Shown here in pieces: positions 11,135 to 21,654 of a DNA stretch of 64,000 nt (position 1 is its first letter; each line of letters starts with the position of its first letter). The translations under genes and the position numbers were made by a program. A model generated the notes under the pieces. That model was not told the DNA's origin and did no database searches. It saw nothing but the letters and a program-made list of their open reading frames with translations. Source of the DNA: Orobanche coerulescens (lineage: Eukaryota; Streptophyta; Magnoliopsida; Lamiales; Orobanchaceae); contig CM065803.1 in assembly GCA_033398695.1 (NCBI GenBank), positions 46,987,501 through 47,051,500 of the forward strand, given 5' to 3'.

Positions 11135-11355
11135 AGATAGCGCACGCTATGATATGCAGTTTAACGTGCGCTATCGAGTACTAGTTAGCGTGCGCTACGT
11201 TTGGTACGTAACGTACGCTAGACCATCAGTCGAGTCAGTTGGCTGATCAGTGAAGTACTGACCATGCGTAGTTAGCGTGCGCTAGTCTTTGTTGTTTGCG
11301 TGCGCTATCGGGCAGACGTAACGCATGCTACACAGAATACTTAGCGTGCGCTAAG
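11135..11355. repeat. Second TAGCG..CGCTA cluster, in the transcribed part of the B LTR
   Basis: About eight copies lie some 800 bp downstream of the TATA box, so they should be in the RNA leader. The same double arrangement is present in the B 3' LTR (22874-23090) and in E. Confidence 0.8.
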
Positions 11356-11590
11356 CTATTCGGGCAGATTGCAGTTTATGAACTTTTGACCGTTAATCGA
11401 ATTGTTAAACATTTGTACGACGTGAGATAAATCCTATATTATTTCTTTTGTTAAGGTTTGGTCTAGTTACGTGATTGATTGAGGAGGACGATCGTCGAGT
11501 GTTCATTTCCGTGGAAGTGTTATTATTGTCTTCAAATCGAGGCAAGTACCTTAATTGTTTTACGTATTGTTGCTTATACATATTGTCGTG

Positions 11591-12744
11591 TGTTGTGTCA
11601 AGAATTAACACCTTCCGACCGGCGATCGCCTAGGAGGACCGGCGACCGACTTACTGCCGAGCGGCCAAGGCAGACCTGGAGACCAAGCCTTAGCCCAGCG
11701 GACATGCTAGATCAAGCAACCGAAGGTCCCAGGATGGATCCCGGTGCCGAGCGATCTACATCAAGACGATCGCCTCTCGGTACTCGGCGATCGACTCCTG
11801 GCGACCGACTGGGGGCGATCATCTCTCGGCATCTTGACGACCTACCCTTGGAGACCGACCATTGCCGACCTTCATCCACTGGCCGATGGCGACCTCTGAT
11901 GATCAGCTAGAGACGAGCGCCTCATATCGATCTCCACCGATGGCCATCCAGTCGGCGAAGACCGAGCCTCAAGACTGACACCTCGTGCAAGATCCGGGAC
12001 AAGATCCGCGAATCACGGGCCATTGACCACAGTCTGACAGATTCTCTCCACCAGCCGACAAGCCGCCGAAAGCTTGTCAGTAGGGCCACATGTTGACTGA
12101 TTCCGGACGCGTGATGGCTCCTAATTGGACCGCCCAGCTGTGGCAGCCTTTTCCTTGGACTTTAGCCCGACAGCCAGCATCTTTCTTGGACTTTAGCCCG
12201 ACAGCCCAGGAGATCGCCCCATTATAATATTGGCCGGCGGGCGATCGGCACATTATTATAATGGCCGGCAGGCGATCGGCCACTACAGGATAGGACCCGG
12301 CTGCCCCTATATAAGCAAGGCACCCTGCACTTGGACGTTTCTTGAGCTTCCTTCTGTAACCTCACGATTTGAGCATACAACACAGAAGCAAACATCAAGC
12401 ACTTGGCTAACATCCAACTCTTGGCAACAGCTATCATTCGGTCTTACTTCTCCCGGCCTTTCTCCTCGAGCAGATTACCGGCAGGGACGAAGAACACCGA
12501 GCTTCGCTCAAGAGCCGGATTAACAGAGTCTTTTTACACTCATTGTATTTATATTTCTCACATTAATACTTGTATCCATGAATATTTGTATTAATAACAT
12601 CTCGCGAGAGCATTCAAGCCCGGGCCTAACAAACCCGGCAAATCTTGTATTATTTATCTACTCTCGGAAGTGCTCCCGCAATTGTTGTTTGTTGTCCGTC
12701 TTCCAGCAGTATTAATCTTCGGATAAATATTTTGGGCAACAACA
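11591..12744 (+). repeat. Element C 5' LTR
   Basis: 1154 bp. U3 contains repeated CGATCG-centred palindromes (GGCGATCGCC near 11622-11631, gacgatcgcc near 11774, further copies near 12240 and 12270) and a TATA box TATATAA at 12308-12314. A poly(A)-like AT stretch follows at about 12540-12600. Confidence 0.95.
12308..12314 (+). promoter_or_regulatory. TATA box of element C
   Basis: TATATAA in the context CCCCTATATAAGCAAGGC, about 560 bp before the gag start region; repeated in the 3' LTR at 15727-15733. Confidence 0.8.
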
Positions 12745-12745
12745 A

Positions 12746-12763
12746 TTGGCGCTAGAAGGAGGG
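12746..12763 (+). promoter_or_regulatory. Primer binding site of element C
   Basis: TTGGCGCTAGAAGGAGGGG begins one base after the LTR end. It starts with TGG, as expected for pairing with a tRNA CCA end, but it is not the initiator tRNA-Met site used by the Tekay-type elements here. I cannot name the tRNA with confidence. Confidence 0.6.
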
Positions 12764-12946
12764 GATCCAACCCTCGATTTTTTATACCTACCGTCCCGAA
12801 GAACACTCACTGTTCTCGGGGCAGATACTTGAAGTGACACTTACTGCACTTCAAAGAAATCCTTCAAAAAACATGTCTTCCGCCTCCGCGTCGTAGAAAG
12901 CCGCCGGCGGCACCCGGACTGCCCTGGCCCCACCGAGCCGCAGCCG

Positions 12947-14191
12947 ATGGTGGAAGGCAGCCGCCGCGGTCAGAGACGCTCGATCCCGTCCCGGGACGGC
13001 GGCCCGAGCCTCTCGCTCGATCAGTTCCGAACCAATGAACAGATCGAAGAGGCCATAGCCGCCCTTCAGGAACGACGGAGTGCTCTCGACGCGCCTCCTG
13101 CTATCACTCCCTCGGTCTCCCGCCGGAAGTCCAAGCGGAAGCTCAAGGCATTGCTGGCCGAGCGATCGCCAGGAGGCTCTCGCCCGCAAGGAAAGGCGCT
13201 CGGCAGCCGGGGCACCTCTGTCTTCGATCGCCTGGGCAGCGACCCGACCTGGCGACCGGGGCAGTCCGGCCCCAGCTACGAGACGACGGAGTTGGTGTCC
13301 GTCACCAGGAGCTCGGCCTACCCGGCTCCCACAAGGCGATCCAGCCGCCTGGCTCCCGCTCGCCAGATTCCTGAGGTCGGCAGCAGCGGGGTCCGGAGGT
13401 CGGTACACGATCGCCTCGGCCCCCGCTCCCAAAGCCGATCCGCAAGCAGCCGAGCCGCGGCGATTGCCGCAATGCAACGCCAGATCGACGACGTGAAGGC
13501 GCTCCTGCAATCCGGGTCAGGCGCCCTGAAGACGATCGCCGCGCCGAGCGAGCCGCTCGCGATCGACATCGAGCTCGCCCCGGTGCAGCGCAGGATCGCT
13601 CCCCCGCAAACACCCATGTACGAGGGGCGATCGGACCCCCAGACGCACCTAAGCAAGTTCAACATCTACATGACCGGGTGTGGGGCATCGGACGCGACCA
13701 GGTGCCGAATGTTCCCTCTGACACTGGACGACCTCGCCCACCGGTGGTACACCTCACTGCCACCTCGGTCCATTGGCTCCTTTAACGAGCTGGCGCACGT
13801 CTTCACGGAACACTTCGCCACCAGGGCCGCTCGGCCAGAAGGTCCCCTTCGCATGATGCGAATCAAGCAGGGAGAAGAAGAGTCCGACTCGGACTACATC
13901 GACCGAGTAGACGTGATCATTCTCAACGGCGAGCCCGTAAGCGATGAGACCGCCCTCTACGCGGTCCTAGGAGGTTTTCAGGGCTTCTCGCCTATGTTCA
14001 AGCATCTCACAAAGACCCTACCGACGACCTACGCAGCTTTCCGGGCTAGAGCCGCAGATTTCTGTCTGTGCAAAGGCTTCTTCTCGGCTAGAGTAGAGCG
14101 ATCGGCGCCGTGCACGACGACCTCCGCCTCGGCCCGATCGCTACTACCAGCAGAGCCGGAGGACTCGATCCCGCCTACTGATCCATTTTAA
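12947..14191 (+). CDS. gag: Gag-like protein of element C
   Basis: An open frame of 414 aa from ATG 12947. Residues 25-50 and 170-195 look helical (LDQF..EQIEEAIAALQERR; AIAAMQRQIDDVKALLQ). Residues 225-375 match the retrotransposon Gag core of Tat-lineage elements: YEGRSDPQTHLSKFNIYM, CRMFPLTLDDLAHRWYTSLP, SFNELAHVFTEHFA, MRIKQGEEES. No zinc knuckle follows; the frame ends with EDSIPPTDPF. An earlier ATG at 12873 starts MSSASAS but stops at once in another frame, so the original start may lie there with a 1-base indel since. The protein probably forms particles with Pol from another element. Codon use is strongly GC-rich. Confidence 0.8.
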   Translation: MVEGSRRGQRRSIPSRDGGPSLSLDQFRTNEQIEEAIAALQERRSALDAPPAITPSVSRRKSKRKLKALLAERSPGGSRPQGKALGSRGTSVFDRLGSDPTWRPGQSGPSYETTELVSVTRSSAYPAPTRRSSRLAPARQIPEVGSSGVRRSVHDRLGPRSQSRSASSRAAAIAAMQRQIDDVKALLQSGSGALKTIAAPSEPLAIDIELAPVQRRIAPPQTPMYEGRSDPQTHLSKFNIYMTGCGASDATRCRMFPLTLDDLAHRWYTSLPPRSIGSFNELAHVFTEHFATRAARPEGPLRMMRIKQGEEESDSDYIDRVDVIILNGEPVSDETALYAVLGGFQGFSPMFKHLTKTLPTTYAAFRARAADFCLCKGFFSARVERSAPCTTTSASARSLLPAEPEDSIPPTDPF

Positions 14192-14984
14192 ATGAGGGAC
14201 TAGCCGCCGCCCGATCGCCAATATCGACCCACGAATAAAGCGATCGGCCGCCGAGCGACGATCGCCGATCTTCCGGACAGATCGCAACATCATCAAGAAC
14301 CCGATGGACACGATCGCCATCTACATCCAAAGATATAACATGACGGACTAAGGCATAAGATCGCCTCCACCGCACATCATAAAGCCATGGCCTGGCAATG
14401 ATGGAACCGGGCCGCCCGGCCATGCAAGGTCCCTTTCGGCCGAGATCGCCCGCCCTTCGTTTAAATACGAGGCCGGCGTAGTCCGAGGGCTCTCCAACAT
14501 TAATCGGTGGACACATGCCACAACCCCGTCTCAACGTACACCGTCGAGGTCGGCCATCTCCATGGTGGCCGAGGTGGAAGCAGAGCTAACAAGCCGCGGG
14601 CGTGGAGTTGATTCATCCGACGCGCCCGCGCAAGGACTCCTCTAGACCGAGACCGCACGCCCTTCGTTTAAATACGAGGCGAGGCGCAGCCTAACAGAGG
14701 ACCCTCATAATAAAGTGAGTCACGGGACACTCAATGTCTTCGCGCACCAAGACACGGTCATGGAGTCGGTCCATCGATCTCCGCGACTGTGCACGATTCC
14801 TCAAACAAGCGAAACCACCAAGTTTCCATGGGGGATCGGCCAATGTTGTTTTTGCAGGTACAAGACCGAAAGATAGCTAGCCAATCGACCATGATAGCCC
14901 AAGTCCGAGTCCTAAGTCAGCTCAGATCGCCCGTCCTCATCCAGACACGATCGCCAGCAAGAACCACCTCGCCCCATGTCTTCA
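14192..14984 (+). other. Non-coding 3' region of element C with an internal direct repeat
   Basis: No open frame is supported and no pol motif is visible. A 23-bp direct repeat (cgcccttcgtttaaatacga plus ggc) occurs at 14451-14473 and 14658-14680. Short similarities to the gag reading (for example IYIQRYNMTD near 14315-14345) hint at a second, decayed gag copy, but this is weak. Confidence 0.5.
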
Positions 14985-15009
14985 ACATAGGAGCAAGCTG
15001 GGGGGCAAT
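14985..15009 (+). promoter_or_regulatory. Polypurine tract of element C
   Basis: The sequence aggagcaagctggggggcaa lies directly before the 3' LTR; the G6 run is the likely plus-strand primer. Confidence 0.75.
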
Positions 15010-16163
15010 TGTTGTGTCAAGAATTAACACCTTCCGACCGGCGATCGCCTAGGAGGACCGGCGACCGACTTACTGCCGAGCGACCAAGGCAGACCTGGAG
15101 ACCAAGCCTTAGCCCAGCGGACATGCTAGAATGGCCAACCGAAGGTCCCAGGATGGATCCCGGTGCCGAGCGATCTACATCAAGACGATCGCCTCTCGGT
15201 ACTCGGCGATCGACTCCTGGCGACCGACTGGGGGCGATCATCTCTCGGCATCTTGCCGACCTACCCTTGGAGACCGACCATTGCCGACCTTCATCCACTG
15301 GCCGATGGCGACCTCTGATGATCAGCTAGAGACGAGCGCCTCATATCGATCTCCACCGATGGCCATCCAGTCGGCGAAGACCGAGCCTCAAGACTGACAC
15401 CTCGTGCAAGATCCGGGACAAGATCCGCGAATCACGGGCCATTGACCACAGTCTGACAGATTCTCTCCACCAGCCGACAATCCGCCGAAAGCTTGTCAGT
15501 AGGGCCACATGTTGACTGATTCCGGACGCGTGATGGCTCCTAATTGGACCGCCCAGCTGTGGCAGCCTTTTCCTTGGACTTTAGCCCGACAGCCAGCATC
15601 TTTCTTGGACTTTAGCCCGACAGCCCAGGAGATCGCCCCATTATAATATTGGCCGGCGGGCGATCGGCACATTATTATAATGGCCAGCAGGCGATCGGCC
15701 ACTACAGGACAGGACCCGGCTGCCCCTATATAAGCAAGGCACCCTGCACTTGGACGCTTCTTGAGCTTCCTTCTGTAACCTCACGATTTGAGCATACAAC
15801 ACAGAAGCAAACATCAAGCACTTGGCTAACATCCAACTCTTGGCAACAGCTATCATTCGGTCTTACTTCTCCCGACCTTTCTCCTCGAGCAGATTACCGG
15901 CAGGGATGAAGAACACCGAGCTTCGCTCAAGAGCCGGATTAACAGAGTCTTTTTACACTCATTGTATTTATATTTCTCACATTAATACTTGTATCCACAA
16001 ATATTTGTATTAATAACATCTCGCGAGAGCATTCAAGCCCGGGCCTAACAAACCCGGCAAATCTTGTATTATTTATCTACTCTCGGAAGTGCTCCCGCAA
16101 TTGTTGTTTGTTGTCCGTCTTCCAGCAGTATTAATCTTCGGATAAATATTTTGGGCAACAACA
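15010..16163 (+). repeat. Element C 3' LTR
   Basis: It is the same length as the 5' LTR (1154 bp) and differs by about a dozen substitutions by eye, for example gatcaagc against aatggcca near 15129. Confidence 0.95.
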
Positions 16164-16850
16164 TCGTGCATGTATGTCGTTATTGTATGTCCACCTCGTG
16201 TTGGTCCGACGGGATCATCGGGGGATCTATGCTAGCGTGTGCTGGATCATCGGACGGGTTTTTCCACCACGGGTTGGTCTGACGGGATCATCGTGGGTTC
16301 TAGGCAGTGAACGCTGGATCGATGGAATTACCATGAGTATGTATTGATATCATGTTGTGATTATCAGTTGTGTATGTTATGTTTGAGTTTCTCATAGGAG
16401 AAGACTCGTTGGTATTTTGTTGTTTACGTTATTATTATTCACCGTGAGATATGAATAATATGTTGTGGTACTTGTACTAGCATCGTTGTGCTAACCCCTT
16501 CGGGGGTGAACATTTTGTTTGTGTTCAGGATCCAGGAGAGCGGAAACAATCACTGAACCGTATGACGACGAGGGTGCAGAGTGATGTCCCGACCGGTTTA
16601 TTTATCATTGTTTATTCGTTATTTCAATAAGTACTCGAGTACAAAGTCATTTGTGATGATTTGGATTTGTTGATGTATTATTGAGTTACGTTGAACAATT
16701 GTCTTGCTTCGTATTTGGTCGAATCGATGTACCGTAATTCCGTTATTTTCATTCGTTAGTACCTTTTTATGCTTGTTCAATTCTTGACCTTGTAAATCCT
16801 TATGTAAAGGATTTACGGCTGTAATATTCCGAATATATTGGGGTGTTACG
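16164..16850 (+). repeat. Element B 5' LTR, second part (end of U5)
   Basis: It resumes with the duplicated tcgtg and follows the 3' LTR from 23317. It ends ...GTGTTACG at 16850, whereas the 3' LTR ends ...GTGTTACA. Confidence 0.92.
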
Positions 16851-16854
16851 AATA

Positions 16855-16866
16855 TGGTATCGAGCC
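16855..16866 (+). promoter_or_regulatory. Primer binding site of element B
   Basis: TGGTATCGAGCC, 4 bases after the LTR, is the initiator tRNA-Met site with one base missing relative to TGGTATCAGAGC. Element E has the same variant, so it is a family feature or a shared CAG-site error. Confidence 0.8.
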
Positions 16867-17080
16867 AAGACTATGGATATCTTGGCCGTTGGGTTAAAAT
16901 AGGGTCATTTATGTCTTTTGGGGTAACCGGCCGTGAATGACATCACCGCACCGCCACGTCTTCATGCGAGCAGTGGTTGTAAGTTCCTAAACTCTATCGC
17001 GTTCTTTACATATTGTATCTCTTTATACTCGAATATTAGAACGATGTTGTTTCTGTATATTGAGTATTTATGCTTACGGC

Positions 17081-18360
17081 ATGTTGAGAGGCGGACGTGG
17101 ACGTGGTCGCGGTCGTGGACGCTGACGAAGAAATGCCGAAGGGAGGCGTCGCCTTCTAACCAAAGGCCATAGCTCGGGCGAGCCGCGAATCTATTAATAA
17201 TGAACCAGATCCTGCTTGTGCAGAGATCCTTCGTCAAGTGGTGAACCAGATGACTCGGTTCGCCCAGTCGTGGATCGAATGCAAGTGGCGGTGGGACTAC
17301 GGCAGGAGAGAGAGACGGCAAGGGATCCCAGATATGGGAAATCGAGGTGACCGGTGGTGCAAGAAGTGGCGAAGATGCAACCACCCAAATTCGACGGTAT
17401 TTCCGAGACTCCCACAGGGATCATTGGTTAAAGGAGCTGGAGAAAATCTTTGCCGGAATCAATCGCCAGACGATCAAGAGCCTCTATCGCTCAATATTTT
17501 CTCGATAGGGAAGCGTCCGAATGGTGGGAAGCCATCCGGCCTGTAGACCATGATGCCGATTGACAGAGTTTCGATTGATGATGGAAGCTCGATTGCCCTC
17601 GTCCCGTGAGGGAAGCCAAAGTTCGGGAGTTTTTCTCGCCACTTTCCGATGTGCGGTATTCTGTGCGATCAAGGCGTTTAACCCGGTGGCATTTGTTCGA
17701 CATCCGGTCGAGCAGATGCGTAAAATGATGATTCATTTCGATATGAGAATGAAACCGAAGTCAGGTACATGTCGGATTCGAATGTACCACACTCCGCCAA
17801 TACCAGATAAGGCGTTGGCATATGAGATCAAGGAAGCGGCCATGGAGAAATTTGCGAAACCAAGAAACAGAAGTCTCGGTACTTTTACATAGCACAAGAA
17901 CAGTGGGTCCCGTAAGGCCCAGTCATCCTTTCACTCTTTCAGAAACCTCCGCACCCGGACTAGGAGCGGAAAGAACTTGGGCGACATCAACTATTACCGA
18001 TGTTACCAGAAATGCTTTAACTGCGCCTGCACGGGGCACTATCGACGAATTGCCCCCTTCCCGCCGTGACTTGTTTTGGCTGGGACGAGAGGGACATCGG
18101 GCGGTGTTTTGTGAAGAGGTCCGCAAAGTCTTTTAGAGCCCGTACACCACGGCCCGTCGAAGGAGGCGGTATTCCACGACGCAGCAAAGTGTTCGATGCC
18201 TCGAATTTTGGCCGCGGCGAGGCAGAGGACAATGGGACCGAAAGGGGACATCGAGTGCGGATCTGCTCCCACGTCTCATACGAGATGAGGAGGACAGACG
18301 ATCGTGATGCCGCCGCCGCATCGTGCATCGGCCCGCATCCTTTCCCGGGCGATTAGCGTT
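17081..18360 (+). pseudogene. gag: Element B Gag remnant
   Basis: The start at 17081 reads MLRGGRGRGRGRGR and stops at TGA 17123-17125. Further on, frames shift often but segments align with E Gag: the capsid part (GDRW, LHPPKFDG-like, EWWEAIRP-like; 17330-17540), HFDMRMKPK (17737-17761), KALAYEIKEAAMEK (17809-17852) and a decayed zinc-knuckle pair around 18010-18120 (KCFNC-like, then H and C residues in shifted frames). It cannot encode a working protein as written. Confidence 0.8.
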
Positions 18361-18361
18361 T

Positions 18362-18680
18362 TATTTGATACAGAGCTACACATTCTTTCATATCCTTGTC
18401 TCGTGTAAATCGTTTGAATATTTCCGGTTTTCATTCTTGTGAACCTTATGTGGTTGGGTTACCGAGTGGAGAAAGGATTGTCGGAAATTTAGAAACTAGA
18501 AATTTCCCTGTATCATTTGGAGGCAGAGAGTGGCTCTCAAACCTGATCGTGATAGAAATGCAAGGAGATGACCTGATACTCGGAGACGATTATACGGAGC
18601 AATTGTAAACTACCGAAGGAGGAATATCTCGCTGGTCGCTGACGATGGTTCCGAGATTCTGTTTGAGGGATGGAAACCGG
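18362..18680 (+). pseudogene. pol: Element B protease remnant
   Basis: VLFD followed by a frameshifted ATHS-like segment marks the aspartic protease active site near 18359-18390. Further on [20 protein letters not shown] (18432-18491) and [10 protein letters not shown] match the segment after protease in E. The GA of the D[ST]GA motif is disrupted. Confidence 0.75.
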
Positions 18681-19690
18681 GAAGCTCAGGAAAGTTGATC
18701 AAGGCGATGAAAGTCACAAATTGTTGAAACAAGGTCAGATCGGTACCGTGTTACGCAATGAAGAAAGAAGACGAAATTGTGGAACTTTCATCCATTCTGT
18801 TGTGAACGAATTTCCAGATGTGTTTCTGACGAGTTATCTGGACTACCTCCACGAAGGGATGTGGAATTTACTATTGAGTGGAACTGGAGCGACACCAATT
18901 TCTAAGGCGCCGTATCGTATGGCACCTACGGAGATGTACGAATTGAAGAAGCGGTGGAGGAGTTCTTGGACAAGGGCTATATTGACCAAGCGTTTCACCA
19001 CAGGGGAGCGCCAGTTCTTTTGTCCGATAGAAGGATGGATCGCTCCGATTGTGTATTGACTATCGAGAGTGAACAAGATGACGATTAAGAACAAGTATCC
19101 GTTGCCACGGATTGATGATTTGTTTGACGATTGCAAGGAGCAACGGTATTTTCTAAGATCGATCCGAGATCGGGATACCATCAATCGAGGATTAAGGAGT
19201 CGATGTTCCAAATCGCTCGTAACTTGCTACGGGCATTATGAGTTTGTAGTGATGCCGTTTGGTCTCACTAACGCACTTTCGTATTTATGCAATTGATGAA
19301 CCGTGTGTTCATTGAATTTTGGATAAATTTGTGGTTGTGTTTATTGATGACATTCAGTGTATTCTAAGAGTCCTAAGAACATGCGCGATTTGCGGATTGT
19401 ATTGGAACTCTTGAGAAACGAGCAATTGTACGCCAAACTTTCTAAATGTGAATTCGGCTAAAGGAAGTAATGTTCCTCGGCCATGTGGTGTCGGCTAAAG
19501 GAGTCCGAGTAGATCCTCGAAGATCGAAGCAATATTGGATTGGAAGCCTCCAAAGAATGTGAAAGAGGTCAGAAGCTTCTTAGGACTTGCTTGGATATTA
19601 TCGTCGATTCGTGGAAGGGTTTTCTAAAATTTCCCGCCCACTTACTCGACTTTCGAAAACTCAAAAGTTTGAGTGGAACGAGTCATGTCG
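18680..19690 (+). pseudogene. pol: Element B reverse transcriptase remnant
   Basis: Recognisable pieces in several frames: [18 protein letters not shown] (18897-18953), [16 protein letters not shown] (19081-19128), [15 protein letters not shown] (19232-19276), FIDD (19340-19351), and FLGL plus [11 protein letters not shown] near 19580-19630. About ten frameshifts separate them. The order and spacing match E. Confidence 0.88.
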
Positions 19691-20115
19691 ACTAGTTTTG
19701 ATGAGTTAAAGAAGAGATTGACGACGGCACCGATTCTATCACTTCCGCAGGAACCGAAGGATTCATAGTTCTGATGATGCTTGAATCAAGGACTTGGGTG
19801 CGTGTTGATGCGTAATGATAAGGTGATCGCTTATGCGTCGCGACAACCGAAACCTTATGAAGTGAATTACCCGACACATGATTTGGAGCTAGCGGTGGTT
19901 TTTGCCTTGAAGATTTGGAGGCATTATCTCAGACGGACTCACCGAGATCTTTACGGATCATAAGAGTCTCAAGTACATATTGATCGAAAGAGTTGAACAT
20001 GCGGCAAAGAAGATGGTTGGAACGATTAAGGACTATGACTTGGAGATTTTATATCATCCAGCAAAGCAAATGTAGTGGCCGATGCACTTAGCCGCAAACT
20101 GTCTCTATTCGATGC
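19690..20115 (+). pseudogene. pol: Element B RNase H remnant
   Basis: The frame at 19781-19963 reads [20 protein letters not shown] and [20 protein letters not shown]. The first catalytic Asp segment (YSDAS) just upstream is frameshifted. ADALSRK is readable at about 20078-20098. Confidence 0.85.
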
Positions 20116-21250
20116 TTGGAGACGCCGACATCCCAACTTAGCCTTCAACGAGAGATGATTCGTGAAGGAATTGAGGTATGGTTACAAAGAGTCCAAGGAC
20201 AACTGTGCGTGATGGAGATAATTTCATCTTTAGCAGAAGAAATCAAATCTTGACAGCAGATAATCCTCGATGATTCGGTTGCATGATGAAGTGATCAAAG
20301 GAAAGGCCCGGATTCATAATTCATGACGATGGAGTTTTGAGATTTGAGAACCGACTCTGCGTTCCCGATGTTGATGTTCAAGCAGACGATTATGAAGGAA
20401 GCTCATAGTTCGCCTATTCTATCCACCCGGCACCAAGAAATGTATAAGGACTTGAAGCAGAATTTACGGTGGGGCAACATGAAGCAAGACGTAGCGGACT
20501 ATGTTTGAAATGCTTGACTTGTCGAGGTTAAGATCGAGCATCAACGGCTGCTGGAATGTTGAAGCCGCTCCCGATTCCCGAATGGAAGTGGGAGGACATA
20601 TCAATGGACTTTATCACTAATATGCCGAAAACCAGGACGGGAATGAACATGATTTGGGTGATAGTTGATCGTTTAACCAAATCGGTTCATTTTCTAGGCA
20701 TTAAGGATACGTGGGGACCAGAGAGGTTGTACGAGTCTTTATTTCGGAGATAGTTCGATTGCATGGTACGCCGAAGACCATTGTTTCGATCGAGACGGCC
20801 GCTTTGTGTCTCACTTTTGGAAGGCTCATAAGGCCTTGGGGACCGAATTGAACTTGATGACTTATCACCCGATCGACGGACAACCGAGAGAACTATACAA
20901 ACGGTGGAAGATATGCTAAGGGCACCGTGCCTTAGATTGGTCAAACGATTGGGAAGTTCATCTACCGTTGATTGAATTTACTTACAATAATAGTTGGCAT
21001 GCTTCCATTAAGATGGCACCGTTTGAGGCATTATACGGAAGGAGATGCAGATCGCCCTTATGTTGGGACGATTCATCGGAATTGATCGAACAACGCGAGT
21101 TGATCGAGCGGACTCGAGAGAAGATAGCCTTGATTCGTGAAAGGTTGTTGACCGCCTGCAGTCGCGAAATCCTATGCGGACGACGCCGCCGCCTATTGGA
21201 GTTCAAGATCGAGATCACGTACTTTGGAAGGTTTCTCCTACCCGGGGAAT
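20116..21250 (+). pseudogene. pol: Element B integrase remnant
   Basis: The zinc-binding N-terminus lies near 20380-20540 in broken frames (HPGTKKMYKDLKQN-like, CLTC-like). 20556-20753 reads [19 protein letters not shown] (first Asp) then VDRLTKSVHFLGIKDTWGPE. The RDGRF segment is at about 20790. TIQT with the Glu is at about 20885-20910, and FTYNNSWHASIKMAPFEALY at 20974-21036. Confidence 0.88.
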
Positions 21251-21617
21251 CTTTCGTTTCGGAAGGAAAGGAAAGCTGAGTCCGAGATATATCGGACCAT
21301 TTGAGATCCTCGAGAGAGTTGGGGAGTTGGCATCTGATTAGCATTGCCGCCGTCATTGTGCCATGTTCATAACGTGTTCCACGTATCGATTGCGGAGATA
21401 TATACGAGATCCGTCATATCATCGATTTGGCGAGATCGAAGTCGAACAGATGGGACGTTTGAAGAAAGACTACCAAGATACTCGAGAGTCGAGTTAAGCA
21501 ACCGAGGAACAAGTCAATCGTTTTGGTCAAAGTTGGTGGTCACGTCATGGAACGGAAGAAGCCACCGGGAAACGGAAGGCGATATGAAGTCCAGATATCC
21601 CGAGTTATTTTCGTCTT
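21250..21617 (+). pseudogene. pol: Element B GPY/F module and chromodomain remnant
   Basis: KGKLSPRYIGPFEILERVGE (near 21265-21325) is the GPY/F module. HNVFHV and LRRYIRDP follow in other frames. From about 21495 the frame-split text matches a chromodomain tail (WWSRHGTEEAT, then SPDIPSYF). Confidence 0.8.
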
Positions 21618-21654
21618 GAGTTTCGGGACGAAACTCCTTTTTAGTAGGAGAGTA
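21618..21654 (+). promoter_or_regulatory. Element B pre-PPT hairpin and polypurine tract
   Basis: GAGTTTCGGGACGAAACTC (21618-21636) is an 8-bp perfect stem with loop GGA. The purine tract TAGGAGAGTA (21645-21654) follows and abuts the 3' LTR. Confidence 0.88.

Larger units (their letters stand above)
9912..11590 (+). repeat. Element B 5' LTR, first part (U3, R and part of U5)
   Basis: It matches the 3' LTR from 21655 onwards and breaks at 11590, where element C begins; the last 5 bases, tcgtg, are duplicated at 16164. It holds a TATA box at 10314-10320 and two clusters of TAGCG..CGCTA motifs. Confidence 0.95.
11591..16163 (+). mobile_element. Element C: Tat-like Gag-only LTR retrotransposon nested in the B LTR
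   Basis: It has two 1154-bp LTRs (11591-12744 and 15010-16163), starting TGTTGTGTCAAG and ending GCAACAACA, with perfect TSDs tcgtg (11586-11590, 16164-16168). The internal 2265 bp hold one gag-like ORF and no pol. This is the layout of terminal-repeat-plus-gag (TR-GAG) non-autonomous elements. The LTRs are almost identical, so insertion is recent. The internal region is much richer in G+C than its surroundings. Confidence 0.95.

Noticed and set aside
12851..13510. Minus-strand frame of 219 codons opposite the C gag
   Set aside because: A shadow of the GC-rich gag ORF; no motif, and the plus-strand frame matches Gag.
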